From Methanobacteriota archaeon (GTDB taxonomy: Archaea > Halobacteriota > Methanomicrobia > Methanomicrobiales > Methanoculleaceae): a stretch of 51,006 nucleotides of DNA. The notes beneath the pieces were generated by a model, which ran no database searches, was not told the DNA's origin, and saw only the letters and a program-made list of their open reading frames with translations. The position numbers and the translations under genes were made by a program. The DNA lies in the NCBI GenBank assembly GCA_023457135.1, contig JAEWMO010000065.1, positions 1 through 51,006 on the forward strand, written 5' to 3'. This document shows positions 16,909 to 26,814 of this stretch, one piece after another. Within the stretch, counting starts at the first letter, position 1. Every line of letters starts with the position of its first letter.

Positions 16909-17356
16909 GGGTGTCTACGCCCTCGTCCTCGAGAACCCCCGCTGCGTGGTCCGTGTCGGCGCCCTGGGACTGCGGGAGTTTGCTGCCGGCAGGCACGTCT
17001 ACATCGGGTCGGCGCTCGGGAGCGGCGGGCTTGCCCGGGCAGACCGGCACGTGAACCTCGCCCTTCACCGCGACCGCCCGCCCCGGTGGCACATCGACTA
17101 CCTCCTCCTCGACCCGCGCTTCACCCTCGCCGCCGTCGTCACCGTCGCAACGGACCGGGACTGCGAGTGCGACCTCGCCCGTGCCGTCGGCGGACCGTCT
17201 GTTCCCGGATTCGGGTGCAGCGACTGCACCTGCTCCTCGCACCTCTTCCACCGTTCCGGCGACCCGGCCCCCGAACTCTTCGCCGCATTCCGGAGCCTCG
17301 ACCTCGCTGCCCGGATCACAAGAGTCAAGAGCGAAGGGAGCAAGCATAGGGTATGA
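16901..17356 (+). CDS. DUF123 (GIY-YIG-like) domain protein
   Basis: 151-residue DUF123 family protein: GVYALVLENP (the GIY-like strand), HVYIGSALGSGGLARADRH (the YIG-like strand) and the WHIDYLL motif. Near the C terminus there is a cysteine-rich CSDCTCSSHLFH motif typical of the family. DUF123 is found alone or fused to endonuclease III in archaea and is thought to be a nuclease-like domain; activity is not shown by sequence. ATG 16901 overlaps the upstream stop by 8 bp and the downstream ATG overlaps its TGA by 4 bp. Confidence 0.85.
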   Translation: MDRGVYALVLENPRCVVRVGALGLREFAAGRHVYIGSALGSGGLARADRHVNLALHRDRPPRWHIDYLLLDPRFTLAAVVTVATDRDCECDLARAVGGPSVPGFGCSDCTCSSHLFHRSGDPAPELFAAFRSLDLAARITRVKSEGSKHRV

Positions 17357-17904
17357 GTGTTCTCGGCATCTCCGGAAGCATGCGGAAGAACGGTAACACC
17401 GCAATGCTCGTCACCGCCATCCTCGACCGCGTTCGGGAGGCAGGCATCGAGACGGAGTTCCTCTCGCTTGCCGATATGGACATCCAGCCCTGCACCGGTT
17501 GCGAAGCATGCAGGGACGCGAAGTGGTGCGTGAGGGAGGACGACGACTGGGCCGGCGTGGCGCAGAAGATGATCGACTGCGAGGTGCTGGTCCTCGGCGC
17601 TCCGACCTACTACTACGACATCAACGGCCAGACGAAGAACCTGATCGACCGGACCTACTCCCTCTATCACGACAGGAGGCTCTCGGGCAGGAGGGCGGTT
17701 GCCGTCGCCGTCTGCGCCGACCGGGGTGGGGAGCGGTCGCTCGAGACCATCGAGGGCTTCCTGAACACCCACGAGTTCTCGTATCTCGGCTACGTCTGCG
17801 GGAGGGGGTATGCGCCCGGAGATATCCGAAAAGACGAACGGGCGATGCGGAGCGCTGTCCGGGTCGCGGATACGATCGTCAGGTACCTCAGGCCTGAAGA
17901 CTGA
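17353..17904 (+). CDS. Iron-sulfur flavoprotein / NADPH-dependent FMN reductase-like
   Basis: 183-residue flavodoxin-fold protein: the FMN phosphate loop GISGSMRKNGNTAML at the N terminus, then a cysteine motif CTGCEACRDAKWC (residues 47-59) as in methanogen iron-sulfur flavoproteins, and VLGAPTYYYDINGQTKNLIDR. It probably carries electrons or reduces a quinone or oxygen species in the cytoplasm. Third gene of the operon begun by the MBL-fold gene. Confidence 0.85.
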   Translation: MSVLGISGSMRKNGNTAMLVTAILDRVREAGIETEFLSLADMDIQPCTGCEACRDAKWCVREDDDWAGVAQKMIDCEVLVLGAPTYYYDINGQTKNLIDRTYSLYHDRRLSGRRAVAVAVCADRGGERSLETIEGFLNTHEFSYLGYVCGRGYAPGDIRKDERAMRSAVRVADTIVRYLRPED

Positions 17905-17919
17905 GAGCCAGGGAACGCC

Positions 17920-17962
17920 TGCACCGGCAGCGTCACCATACGGGTGAGAGCCTGCCGGAGCA
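17920..17962 (+). terminator. Long hairpin followed by T-rich stretch
   Basis: TGCACCGGCAG pairs with CTGCCGGAGCA (one mismatch), enclosing TCACC-ATACG-GGTGA, to make one long nested stem. TCTTTTGTT follows immediately. It lies just after the 17353-17904 gene and could end that transcript. The gap 17905-18058 holds a further imperfect repeat around 17975-18002 and no gene I can support. Confidence 0.45.
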
Positions 17963-18058
17963 TCTTTTGTTACCCTGAACCTTCGCAGGCAGGGTTCGCA
18001 GGGAAAGAGGCGCGGTTAGTCCGCCGGATGCCCATCGTCTCTCCCTGCCCGGCTGCAG

Positions 18059-18220
18059 TCAGAGCAGCAGCGATATGATCGCGAGGACGATGAAGATGAT
18101 GACCAGCCACTTCGCGATCGACATTGACATCCCTGCAACGCCTCGCGCTCCAAGTAAGGCAAAGACAAGTGCCAGAATGAAGAAGAGGATTGCAAGGCCT
18201 ACGAAACCACCGCCTAACAT
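18059..18220 (-). CDS. DUF1328-like small membrane protein
   Basis: 53-residue protein with two hydrophobic helices: GFVGLAILFFILALVFALLG and AKWLVIIFIVLAIISLLL, separated by a short RGVAGMSMSI loop. This matches the DUF1328 (YtjA-like) family of stress-related small membrane proteins. ATG 18220 is chosen: GGGAGGAG lies 8 nt upstream, whereas earlier in-frame ATGs lie in a non-conserved stretch. A TATA-like ATTATAAATAT is at 18282-18292, about 65 nt upstream. Confidence 0.8.
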   Translation of the reverse strand: MLGGGFVGLAILFFILALVFALLGARGVAGMSMSIAKWLVIIFIVLAIISLLL

Positions 18221-18343
18221 GTCATGCTCCTCCCAATCGCCGGCACCCGCCGGCGTTGAGGGGCGATACTCTATCCTGGGATATTTATAATTTTCCAGCA
18301 ATAGTGCACCTGCCGGGCAAAACAGCCCGGTCGACCCCGGAGA

Positions 18344-19444
18344 TCAGCCTTGAAGGATGCTGTAGGTCGTCGTGCGTTGCCGGAGCGTCCGGCCGAGATC
18401 CCCGACCATGCGCCGCATCTCGGCCGGGTCCAGGTAGTCGGTGTCCCGGGCACCCGCCTCCCGGGAGATGCTCTCCTCAAACATCGTCCCGCCGAGGTCG
18501 TCGGCACCGGCAAGCAGCGCCACCTGGGCCATCTTCGTCCCGAGCTTCACCCACGAGGCCTGGATGTGGTCGAAGTTATCGAGGAAGAGCCTCGCGACCG
18601 CAAACATCAGGAGATCCTCTCTCCCCGTCGCGCCGGGCCGGGCGAGCCCCGCACGGTACAGGGGAGTGTTCGGGTGGACAAACGAGAGAGGGACGAACTC
18701 GGTGAACCCGCCGGTCTCGTCCTGGATATCGCGGAGGATTGCGAGGTGCCGGACGCGATCCGCCTCGCTCTCGCAGTGGCCGTACATGATCGTCGCCGTC
18801 GACCGGATGCCGAGACGGTGCGCCTCTCTGATGATCCGGACCCAGGTGGCCGTATCGATCTTCTCCGGGCAGATCACCTTCCGGATGTCGTCCACCAGGA
18901 TCTCCGCCGCCGTCCCGCAGAGGGTGCCGAGTCCCGCGGCCTGCATCGCGGCGAGCACCTCGCGGGTGGATATGCCGCTCTGCCACGCCGCGTAAGCCAC
19001 CTCCATCGGGTTGCTCGCGTGGATGTGGACGCGCGGGGCCTCGTCGCGTATCCAGGAGTAGATATCGATGTAGGATTGGGCGTCAAACTCCGGGTGGAGG
19101 CCGCTCACCGTGCAGACCTCGGTGACGTTCCGTTCATGCGCCGTCCGGGCCTTCTCCCGGACGACGGCTTCGCCGTGGTGGTAAGCATCGGCGTCGCCGG
19201 GTTTTCGCGAGAAGCCGCAGAACCCGCAGGCGTTCACGCAGAGGTTGGTGACGTTGATGTTCTGGTTCCGGACGTAGGTGACGAGATCGCCGGCCTTTCG
19301 CTCCCGGAGTTCGTCCGCGGCGGCGGCGATCTCCCAGACACCCCGGCCGCGGGTCTCGAGGAGGCGCACCGCCTCCTCCTCCGTGAGCCGGTGGCCGGCG
19401 AGGACGTCGTCGAGCACCTGTCGCAGTTGTGGCGCCGTAACCAT
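18344..19444 (-). CDS. cofH: F420 biosynthesis radical-SAM enzyme CofH, copy 1
   Basis: 366-residue radical-SAM protein, subunit 2 of FO synthase. It joins 5-amino-6-ribitylaminouracil to a 4-hydroxybenzyl group from tyrosine on the way to coenzyme F420. The cluster motif is CX3CX2C in CVNACGFC (near residue 70). Downstream are SGLHPEFDAQSY and TIMYGHCESEADRVRHL. Three successive ATGs at 19450, 19447 and 19444 occur; GGCGG ends directly before the first, so the third has the best spacing. A paralogue of near-equal length is at 19931-21019. CofG is not in this window. Confidence 0.93.
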   Translation of the reverse strand: MVTAPQLRQVLDDVLAGHRLTEEEAVRLLETRGRGVWEIAAAADELRERKAGDLVTYVRNQNINVTNLCVNACGFCGFSRKPGDADAYHHGEAVVREKARTAHERNVTEVCTVSGLHPEFDAQSYIDIYSWIRDEAPRVHIHASNPMEVAYAAWQSGISTREVLAAMQAAGLGTLCGTAAEILVDDIRKVICPEKIDTATWVRIIREAHRLGIRSTATIMYGHCESEADRVRHLAILRDIQDETGGFTEFVPLSFVHPNTPLYRAGLARPGATGREDLLMFAVARLFLDNFDHIQASWVKLGTKMAQVALLAGADDLGGTMFEESISREAGARDTDYLDPAEMRRMVGDLGRTLRQRTTTYSILQG

Positions 19445-19559
19445 CATCATCCGCCTTTGATTATGTTACGTTTGATCTGGCGCAGTCAGGACAAGAATCT
19501 TCGGGTGTCCCCGGAAGTGGTGCATACACTTATCTGTTCTCCGGGGTACCCCGGCGACC

Positions 19560-19874
19560 ATGGCCCAACAGATCCTGTGCCACCAGCGCACACGGCTCAG
19601 CTACAAGGACGCGTTCGGCTACGTCATCCCGGTCGGGAAGACCAGCCTGATGGCCTGGGTGACCGACGAAGGAATGATCGGGACGGACGGGTTCGATATC
19701 GAGGCGCTCGCAAACGCAGGGGTCCCCGCGGCGATCGTCGGCGTCTCGGAGGAGTCGACCCTTGATACCCTCGACGCCCTGATGGATGCCGAGGTGAAGG
19801 CGGCAAACCTTCCGGCGGTGCAACGCCGGGTCGATATCGGCATTTCGGGAAGAGAGGCCCTGAACAGGATGTGA
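19560..19874 (+). CDS. DUF1805 domain protein
   Basis: 104-residue protein of the DUF1805/YunC type: GMIGTDGFDIEALANAGVPAAIVG, ANLPAVQRRVDIGISGREALNRM (the family's typical C-terminal GxSGREAL). Function is unknown. A TATA-like element GCATACACTTATC lies about 30 nt upstream of the ATG, sharing the 115-bp gap with the divergent cofH copy 1 promoter. It is sandwiched between the two cofH copies. Confidence 0.8.
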   Translation: MAQQILCHQRTRLSYKDAFGYVIPVGKTSLMAWVTDEGMIGTDGFDIEALANAGVPAAIVGVSEESTLDTLDALMDAEVKAANLPAVQRRVDIGISGREALNRM

Positions 19875-19931
19875 ACCCGACCGAAGGTCGGTTTGCGCCG
19901 GCTGAGGAGCAAGGCCGGCCGAAGGTCGGGT
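19875..19931. terminator. Bidirectional hairpin terminator between convergent genes
   Basis: CCGACC-GAA-GGTCGG forms a perfect hairpin at 19877-19891, and CCGGCC-GAA-GGTCGG a near-perfect one at about 19915-19929. The outermost ACCCGACC (19875-19882) and GGTCGGGT (19924-19931) are also perfectly complementary, so a larger stem is possible. It lies exactly between the DUF1805 stop and the cofH copy 2 stop. Confidence 0.5.
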
Positions 19932-21019
19932 CACACCATCTCGTAGAGCGTCGTCCGCTGCCGGAGCCTCCGGCCGAGGTCATCGGCCATCCGCCGCATC
20001 TCGGCCGGGTCCAGGTAGTCGGCGCCCTCGCCCCCGGCATCGACCGAGACATCGTCGCAGAACATCGTCCCGCCGAGGTCGTCGGCGCCCGAGAGAAGCG
20101 CCGCCTGCGCTATCTTCGTTCCCACCTTCCCCCACGAGACCTGGATGTGGTCGAAGTTGTCGAGGAAGAGTCGGGCGACCGCGACCATCAGGATGTCCTC
20201 TCTCCCCGTCGCGCCGGGCCGGGCGAGCCCCGCGCGGTAGAGAGCCGTCTTCTCGTGGAGGAACGAGAGGGGAACGAGCTCGGTGAACCCGCCGGTCTCG
20301 TCCTGGATATCGCGGAGGATCGCGAGGTGCCGGGCGCGGTCCGCCTCGCTCTCGCAGGAGCCGTACATGATCGTCGCCGTCGAGCGGATGCCGAGACGGT
20401 GCGCCTCCTTGATGATCCGGACCCAGGTCGCCGTGTCGCACTTGTTCGGGCAGATCACCTTCCGGACGTCGTCGACCAGGATCTCCGCCGCCGTCCCCTG
20501 GAGGGTACCGAGCCCCGCCGCCCGGAGCCGCTCGATGGCTTCGGTCGCCGAGACCCCGCTCCGTTCGGCAGCCCAGGCGATCTCATCCGGGCTTGCGGTG
20601 TGGATATCAACGCCGGGCGCCTCCTCCCGCACGCAGGAGATGAGGTCGACGTAGGAGTCGAGCGTGTAGTCCGGGTGCACCCCGGAGAGGAGGCAGATCT
20701 CGGTGACGCGCCGCGCCACCGCCGTCCGGGCCTTCTCCCGGATGGCCTCCGGGCCGTCGCAGAAGGCTTCGGGATCGTCCGCCCGCCGTCCGAACCCGCA
20801 GAATCCGCAGAGGTTCTTGCAGACGTTGGTGACGTGGATGTTCTGGTTCCTGACGTAGGTGGCGACGTCACCGACCTTCCGCTCGCGGAGTTCGTCGGCG
20901 GCGGCGGCGATCTCCCAGACCTCCCGGCCGCGGGTCTCGAAGAGGCGCACCGCTTCCTCCTCCGTGAGCCGGTGGCCGGCGAGCGTGTCGCGAAGTAGAT
21001 CATGCAGCGAAGACGGCAT
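19931..21019 (-). CDS. cofH: F420 biosynthesis radical-SAM enzyme CofH, copy 2
   Basis: 362-residue paralogue of the 18344-19444 gene. The cluster motif is CKNLCGFC. Much of the middle and both ends match copy 1 closely, including a 42-base identical run (20279-20320 here, 18698-18739 there). Differences cluster around residues 75-170 in the region CLLSGVHPDYTLDSY, which may alter substrate handling. ATG 21019 is used; the frame is open 34 codons earlier through a poly-serine stretch inside the upstream gene. It lies 28 bp after the signal peptidase gene. Confidence 0.92.
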   Translation of the reverse strand: MPSSLHDLLRDTLAGHRLTEEEAVRLFETRGREVWEIAAAADELRERKVGDVATYVRNQNIHVTNVCKNLCGFCGFGRRADDPEAFCDGPEAIREKARTAVARRVTEICLLSGVHPDYTLDSYVDLISCVREEAPGVDIHTASPDEIAWAAERSGVSATEAIERLRAAGLGTLQGTAAEILVDDVRKVICPNKCDTATWVRIIKEAHRLGIRSTATIMYGSCESEADRARHLAILRDIQDETGGFTELVPLSFLHEKTALYRAGLARPGATGREDILMVAVARLFLDNFDHIQVSWGKVGTKIAQAALLSGADDLGGTMFCDDVSVDAGGEGADYLDPAEMRRMADDLGRRLRQRTTLYEMV

Positions 21020-21047
21020 GGTAAACAACTCTATTGCAGTCCTGGAT

Positions 21048-21716
21048 TTATTCTTCTTTCTTTTTACGTCGTGCAAGGACGAAATCGTGGATGAGGATGA
21101 CGACGATGACGATGACGGCAAACTCGGCGAGGTGCAGGGGGAGGTAGCCCACGAGCGGGACCGCGACGAAGGCTTTCCCCACGATCCACTCCTTCTGCAC
21201 CGGCTCGACCACGCCGACCCCCGCGATCCGGAGGTTCCCCTGGTCGATGTAGGGGTTGTTGTCTCCTTTGGTGATGTAGCCGCCGTGCGGGTCGGCGTAG
21301 TAGTCGCCGAGCCCCGACTCCTCCACGGCGGCCGTATCGACGTACACCATCGCCCGATGGATGATCGGGTGGACGGAGTCGGCCCCGTTCGGCCGGTAGA
21401 CGATCACGTTCCCGTAGTCGCCAAACGACGTGTACCCGGTCCGCTGTCCCTCGGCCCAGGTCGTCAACCCGCCGAACCGGTCCTCGTCGACGACGAGGAC
21501 CAGGTCGCCGACGTTCATGTTCGGGACCATGCTCTCCGACTCGATCGTGACGACCGCCGGCCAGGTGCCGGCGAAGAGGTAGAGGAGAAGGGCGATACCC
21601 CCCACGACCGCGACGACCCAGAGGAGGTCCCGGGCGAGGGAGACAACCGGGTGGTCGCTCTCCCGGAACGCGGCGAGGCCCGATGCTGCACGTTGCAGCC
21701 AGGTGGTATCCGACAT
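21048..21716 (-). CDS. Type I signal peptidase, archaeal
   Basis: 222-residue signal peptidase. It has an N-terminal hydrophobic segment (LLWVVAVVGGIALLLYLFAG), the nucleophile in ESESMVPNMNVGDLVLV, His in HPIIHRAMV, Asp in TKGDNN and a C-terminal anchor (FAVIVIVVILIHDFVLARRKKK). Archaeal enzymes use Ser, His and Asp rather than Ser and Lys, as seen here. It removes signal peptides at the outer membrane face. ATG 21716 is about 22 nt from an AT-rich AAATAGTATTCT element. It is divergent from the PolD subunit gene. Confidence 0.9.
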   Translation of the reverse strand: MSDTTWLQRAASGLAAFRESDHPVVSLARDLLWVVAVVGGIALLLYLFAGTWPAVVTIESESMVPNMNVGDLVLVVDEDRFGGLTTWAEGQRTGYTSFGDYGNVIVYRPNGADSVHPIIHRAMVYVDTAAVEESGLGDYYADPHGGYITKGDNNPYIDQGNLRIAGVGVVEPVQKEWIVGKAFVAVPLVGYLPLHLAEFAVIVIVVILIHDFVLARRKKKEE

Positions 21717-21821
21717 TGTTCTAAAGAGAATACTATTTCCCCCTACATAGGTTCTCCCCCGTATCCGCACGGGGCAACCGGGCATGAAAAGATAAACCCA
21801 TATTGCCGGGGAGAGAATAAC

Positions 21822-23234
21822 ATGGAGTCCATGCTCGCCGACGGGGAGATAGTGCGCCGGTTCCTTGCGCTGAAGCACCAGGTCCACCCTGACGTCGTGA
21901 GTTACATCCAGGAGCAGAACGATCCGACGCTCATCGACCGGATAGCGGCGGGGGTCCCCGACGGCACCCTGGTCATCTCCGCAGAGCACATCCCGGGCTT
22001 GAAAAAGGTCAGGGACGGGACCCGGTTCCTCGTCGACCCTGAACTGGAGGTTATCACGGGGAGCGCCGGCTCCACCGGGAGCGTCAGGGGCCACGAGGAT
22101 GCCGTCCACTACTTCCGGGACCGCTACAACAACCTCTCCTCGATGATCCGGAGCCGGATGAACGTGATGCCGATCGAGGCTCTGGTCAAGTCCCCTCACC
22201 GTTACCGCGACGAGGAGTGCAATATCATCGGGATGGTGGCCGATGTCCGGACGACCGCGAAAGGCCACCGGCTCGTCGAGGTGGAGGACCCCACCGGGGC
22301 TATCCGGGTGCTCTTCAACAAGGGGAGAGGCGACGCTTTTGTGGAGGCGGAGCGGCTCCTCCCCGACGAGGTCCTCGGTGTCAAAGGAAAACTCTCAAGC
22401 GACGGCGGGCTCTTCTTCGCCGAGCAGCTCTTCCGCCCCGACGTCCCCATCAACAACGCCCCGTTCAAGAGCGACCGGCCGGGCAGAGCGGTCCTGATCT
22501 CTGATGTCCATGTCGGGAGCGACACCTTCCTCGAAGACGGGTGGAACCGGTTCGCCGACTGGCTGCAGGACTCCGATGCCGGGTATCTCCTCATCGCAGG
22601 CGATCTCGTCGACGGGATCGGGATCTACCCCGGGCAGGATAACGAACTGACGATCAAGAACATCTATGAGCAGTACGACGTCTTCGGGGAGATGCTCCGC
22701 GACCTCCCTTCAAGGATCCGGATCGTCGCCGCCCCGGGCAACCACGACGTCGTCAGGATGGCCGAGCCGCAGCCGGCGATCCCGCCGGAGTTCACCAGCA
22801 GGTTCCCGTCGAACTGCACCGTCGTCGAGAACCCCTGCCTGGTGAGCCTCCAGGGCGTCCGGGTCCTGATGTATCACGGCCGGTCGATCGACGACATGAT
22901 CGGGCTGATCCCGGGAGCCAGTTATGAGCGGCCCGGCGAGATCATGGACGAGATGCTGAAACGCCGGCTGCTCGCATCCCCCTACGGTATGCGGACCCCC
23001 ATCGCCGCGATGAAGAACGACCGGCTCGTCATCGACCCGCTCCCCGAGATCCTCCTCACGGGGCACGTCCACATCTGCGGCATCACCCGCTACCGGGGCG
23101 TCCTCGGGGTGAACACGGGCACCTGGCAGTCGCAGACGGCGTTCCAGAAACAGATGAACATCAACCCCACGCCCGCGCGCGCGGTTGTCATCGATCTCCA
23201 GACGCTTCAGCCCGAAGTAGTCGATTTCAGCTGA
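21822..23234 (+). CDS. DNA polymerase D small subunit (DP1)
   Basis: 470-residue small subunit of archaeal polymerase D. The C-terminal calcineurin-like exonuclease domain shows SDVHVGSDTF, AGDLVDGIG, PGNHDVVR, MYHGRS and LTGHVHICG. An OB-fold region precedes it (DEECNIIGMVADVR, VEVEDPTGAIRVLFN). It provides 3'-5' proofreading for the replicase. GGGGAGAG lies about 7 nt before ATG 21822. The large subunit DP2 is not in the window. Confidence 0.93.
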   Translation: MESMLADGEIVRRFLALKHQVHPDVVSYIQEQNDPTLIDRIAAGVPDGTLVISAEHIPGLKKVRDGTRFLVDPELEVITGSAGSTGSVRGHEDAVHYFRDRYNNLSSMIRSRMNVMPIEALVKSPHRYRDEECNIIGMVADVRTTAKGHRLVEVEDPTGAIRVLFNKGRGDAFVEAERLLPDEVLGVKGKLSSDGGLFFAEQLFRPDVPINNAPFKSDRPGRAVLISDVHVGSDTFLEDGWNRFADWLQDSDAGYLLIAGDLVDGIGIYPGQDNELTIKNIYEQYDVFGEMLRDLPSRIRIVAAPGNHDVVRMAEPQPAIPPEFTSRFPSNCTVVENPCLVSLQGVRVLMYHGRSIDDMIGLIPGASYERPGEIMDEMLKRRLLASPYGMRTPIAAMKNDRLVIDPLPEILLTGHVHICGITRYRGVLGVNTGTWQSQTAFQKQMNINPTPARAVVIDLQTLQPEVVDFS

Positions 23235-23263
23235 TCATTCACCGTTTTTCCCGGGCATTTTCC

Positions 23264-23273
23264 GCATATTTAA
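23264..23273 (+). promoter_or_regulatory. TATA-like box for the pyrophosphatase gene
   Basis: ATATTTAAAA, about 50 nt upstream of ATG 23322. It would give a leader of about 25-30 nt containing the GGAGG at about 23306-23310. Confidence 0.45.
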
Positions 23274-23321
23274 AAGTGTGAAATACCTTTGTATATTACT
23301 CATTCGGAGGAATGCAGAGAG

Positions 23322-25346
<2,025 letters not shown>

Positions 25347-25473
25347 ACCCCACCTTTTTTTCTTCCAACCGTGCCCTGTTTCGGAGAGCGGCATCCTGGC
25401 TGAGCCCATACCTTCATCCCGCCGCGCGGACAATGCTATCCTGTGAGCGCAGGATCGGGAGGTGGAAAACGGC

Positions 25474-26415
25474 ATGCTCCGCATCTATCGAACGATTGAG
25501 GGGGCCCCGGCCCCCCGCACGGAAGAGACGGGCCGGTTCGAGCCCGGCTCCTGGGTCTCCCTGATCGACCCGTCCGTCGAGGAGATCGAGAGGGTCGCGA
25601 CGGAGCTCTCCGTCCCGGGTGATTACCTCCGGGCGGCGCTCGACGAGGAGGAGCGCCCGCGGACCGAGACCGAGAACGGCGTCACCCTGATCGTCATCGA
25701 TATCCCGATGCCATATCCAGAGCAGACAATCCTCTACACGACGATGCCGCTCGGCATCATCGTTGCGCCTGATACCATCGTCACCGTCTGCCTCCGCGAG
25801 AACCCGATCCTCCAGGACTTCACGAGCGGCCGGGTGAAGCTCTTCTACACCTTCAAGAAGACCCGGTTCGTCCTGCAGATCCTTTTTCGGAACGCATCCT
25901 ACTTCCTCCAGTACCTGCGCCAGATCGAGCGGATCTCCGACCGGATCGGGGCCGAACTGAACCAGTCGATGCGGAATCGCGAGCTGATCCAGTTGATGAA
26001 CTTAAAAAAGAGCCTGGTCTACTTCTCGACGTCGCTTCGGAGCAACCAGATCGTCCTCGACAAGACCCTGACGTTCCAGCCGCTCCGGCTGTACGCGGAC
26101 GACGCCGACCTCCTTGAGGACGTCATCATCGAGAACAAGCAGGCTATCGAGATGGCGAACACCTACTCAACGATCCTCTCGGAGACTATGGACGCCTTCG
26201 CCTCGATCATCTCAAACAACTTCAACAACATCTTGAAGCTCCTCACCTCGATAACCATCATCCTCGCGATCCCGACGATGATCGCGAGTTTCCTCGGGAT
26301 GAACGTCCCGGTCCCGCTCCAGGACAACCCGAACGGGTTCCTGATCATCCTGGTCCTCTCCCTGATCGTCTCCTCGCTCCTCGCGGTGGCCATCAACCGG
26401 AAGGGCTGGCTATAA
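25474..26415 (+). CDS. corA: CorA-family divalent cation (Mg2+) channel
   Basis: 313-residue CorA-like protein. A long soluble helical domain is followed by two C-terminal transmembrane helices (SITIILAIPTMIASFLGMN and FLIILVLSLIVSSLLAVAI) with the GMN motif between them (FLGMNVPVPL). It forms a pentameric Mg2+ (or Co2+/Ni2+) channel. GGGAGGTG lies 8 nt upstream of ATG 25474, which favours it over GTG 25462. It lies 127 bp after hppA; pyrophosphatases act on Mg-pyrophosphate, so the pairing is reasonable. The stop is followed by a CCCC-TCGC-GGGG hairpin. Confidence 0.88.
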   Translation: MLRIYRTIEGAPAPRTEETGRFEPGSWVSLIDPSVEEIERVATELSVPGDYLRAALDEEERPRTETENGVTLIVIDIPMPYPEQTILYTTMPLGIIVAPDTIVTVCLRENPILQDFTSGRVKLFYTFKKTRFVLQILFRNASYFLQYLRQIERISDRIGAELNQSMRNRELIQLMNLKKSLVYFSTSLRSNQIVLDKTLTFQPLRLYADDADLLEDVIIENKQAIEMANTYSTILSETMDAFASIISNNFNNILKLLTSITIILAIPTMIASFLGMNVPVPLQDNPNGFLIILVLSLIVSSLLAVAINRKGWL

Positions 26416-26561
26416 CGCCCCTCGCGGGGAGGAGGCCGGACCGCCGTTCTCTCCCTCGCACCGCCGCATGTGAAAAGATCGCCACAGGGGGCCCGGCATC
26501 CAGGCGGGGCAACTGCACCACTTTCCGGGTCACCGCAACGTTAATTACTCAATCTTACATT

Positions 26562-26596
26562 ATTGATCATGTAGAATCTACACGATTGATCGTGTA
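26562..26596. promoter_or_regulatory. Repeated operator-like sequence upstream of acetyl-CoA synthetase
   Basis: ATTGATCATGTA (26562-26573) and ATTGATCGTGTA (26585-26596) are direct repeats 23 bp apart. Between them sits a perfect palindrome TGTAGA-A-TCTACA (26570-26582), and CACGAT-TG-ATCGTG (26581-26594) is another. A third related sequence ATTAATCATG is at 26791-26800. TGTATATC at 26593-26600 looks like a TATA box. This should be the control region of the acs-MFS operon. Confidence 0.5.
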
Positions 26597-26599
26597 TAT

Positions 26600-26814
26600 C
26601 TGGGGGGACGGCCAGGCGGAAAGAGCCCGGATCGACTGGCCCCCGGCGGAGCCGGCACCGATTGCCGACAGCCGCATGTACGGCAGCACGACCACGGACC
26701 CCGGCCATGACGGTCGGCGGACCCGGAAGATCATCCCGCTTTTGCGCGGCATCGGACCCATACGGGTCCCGACCGGGGCAATCCGGCATGATTAATCATG
26801 TTAAAAGAGGTACA
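26600..26814 (+). other. Possible long leader of acs
   Basis: About 215 bp without a convincing gene. It contains a hairpin GGACCC-ATAC-GGGTCC (about 26754-26769), and AGAGG just before the acs ATG. If the TATA box at 26593 is used, transcription would start near 26620 and the leader would be about 190 nt. A 69-codon frame at 26586-26795 shows no conserved features. Confidence 0.35.

Noticed and set aside
20859..23234. 791-codon frame containing the PolD small subunit
   Set aside because: The first 321 codons are antisense to cofH copy 2 and the signal peptidase gene; the true start is 21822 with a Shine-Dalgarno sequence.
26586..26795. 69-codon frame in the acs leader
   Set aside because: No conserved features or ribosome binding site, and it overlaps the palindromes and hairpin.
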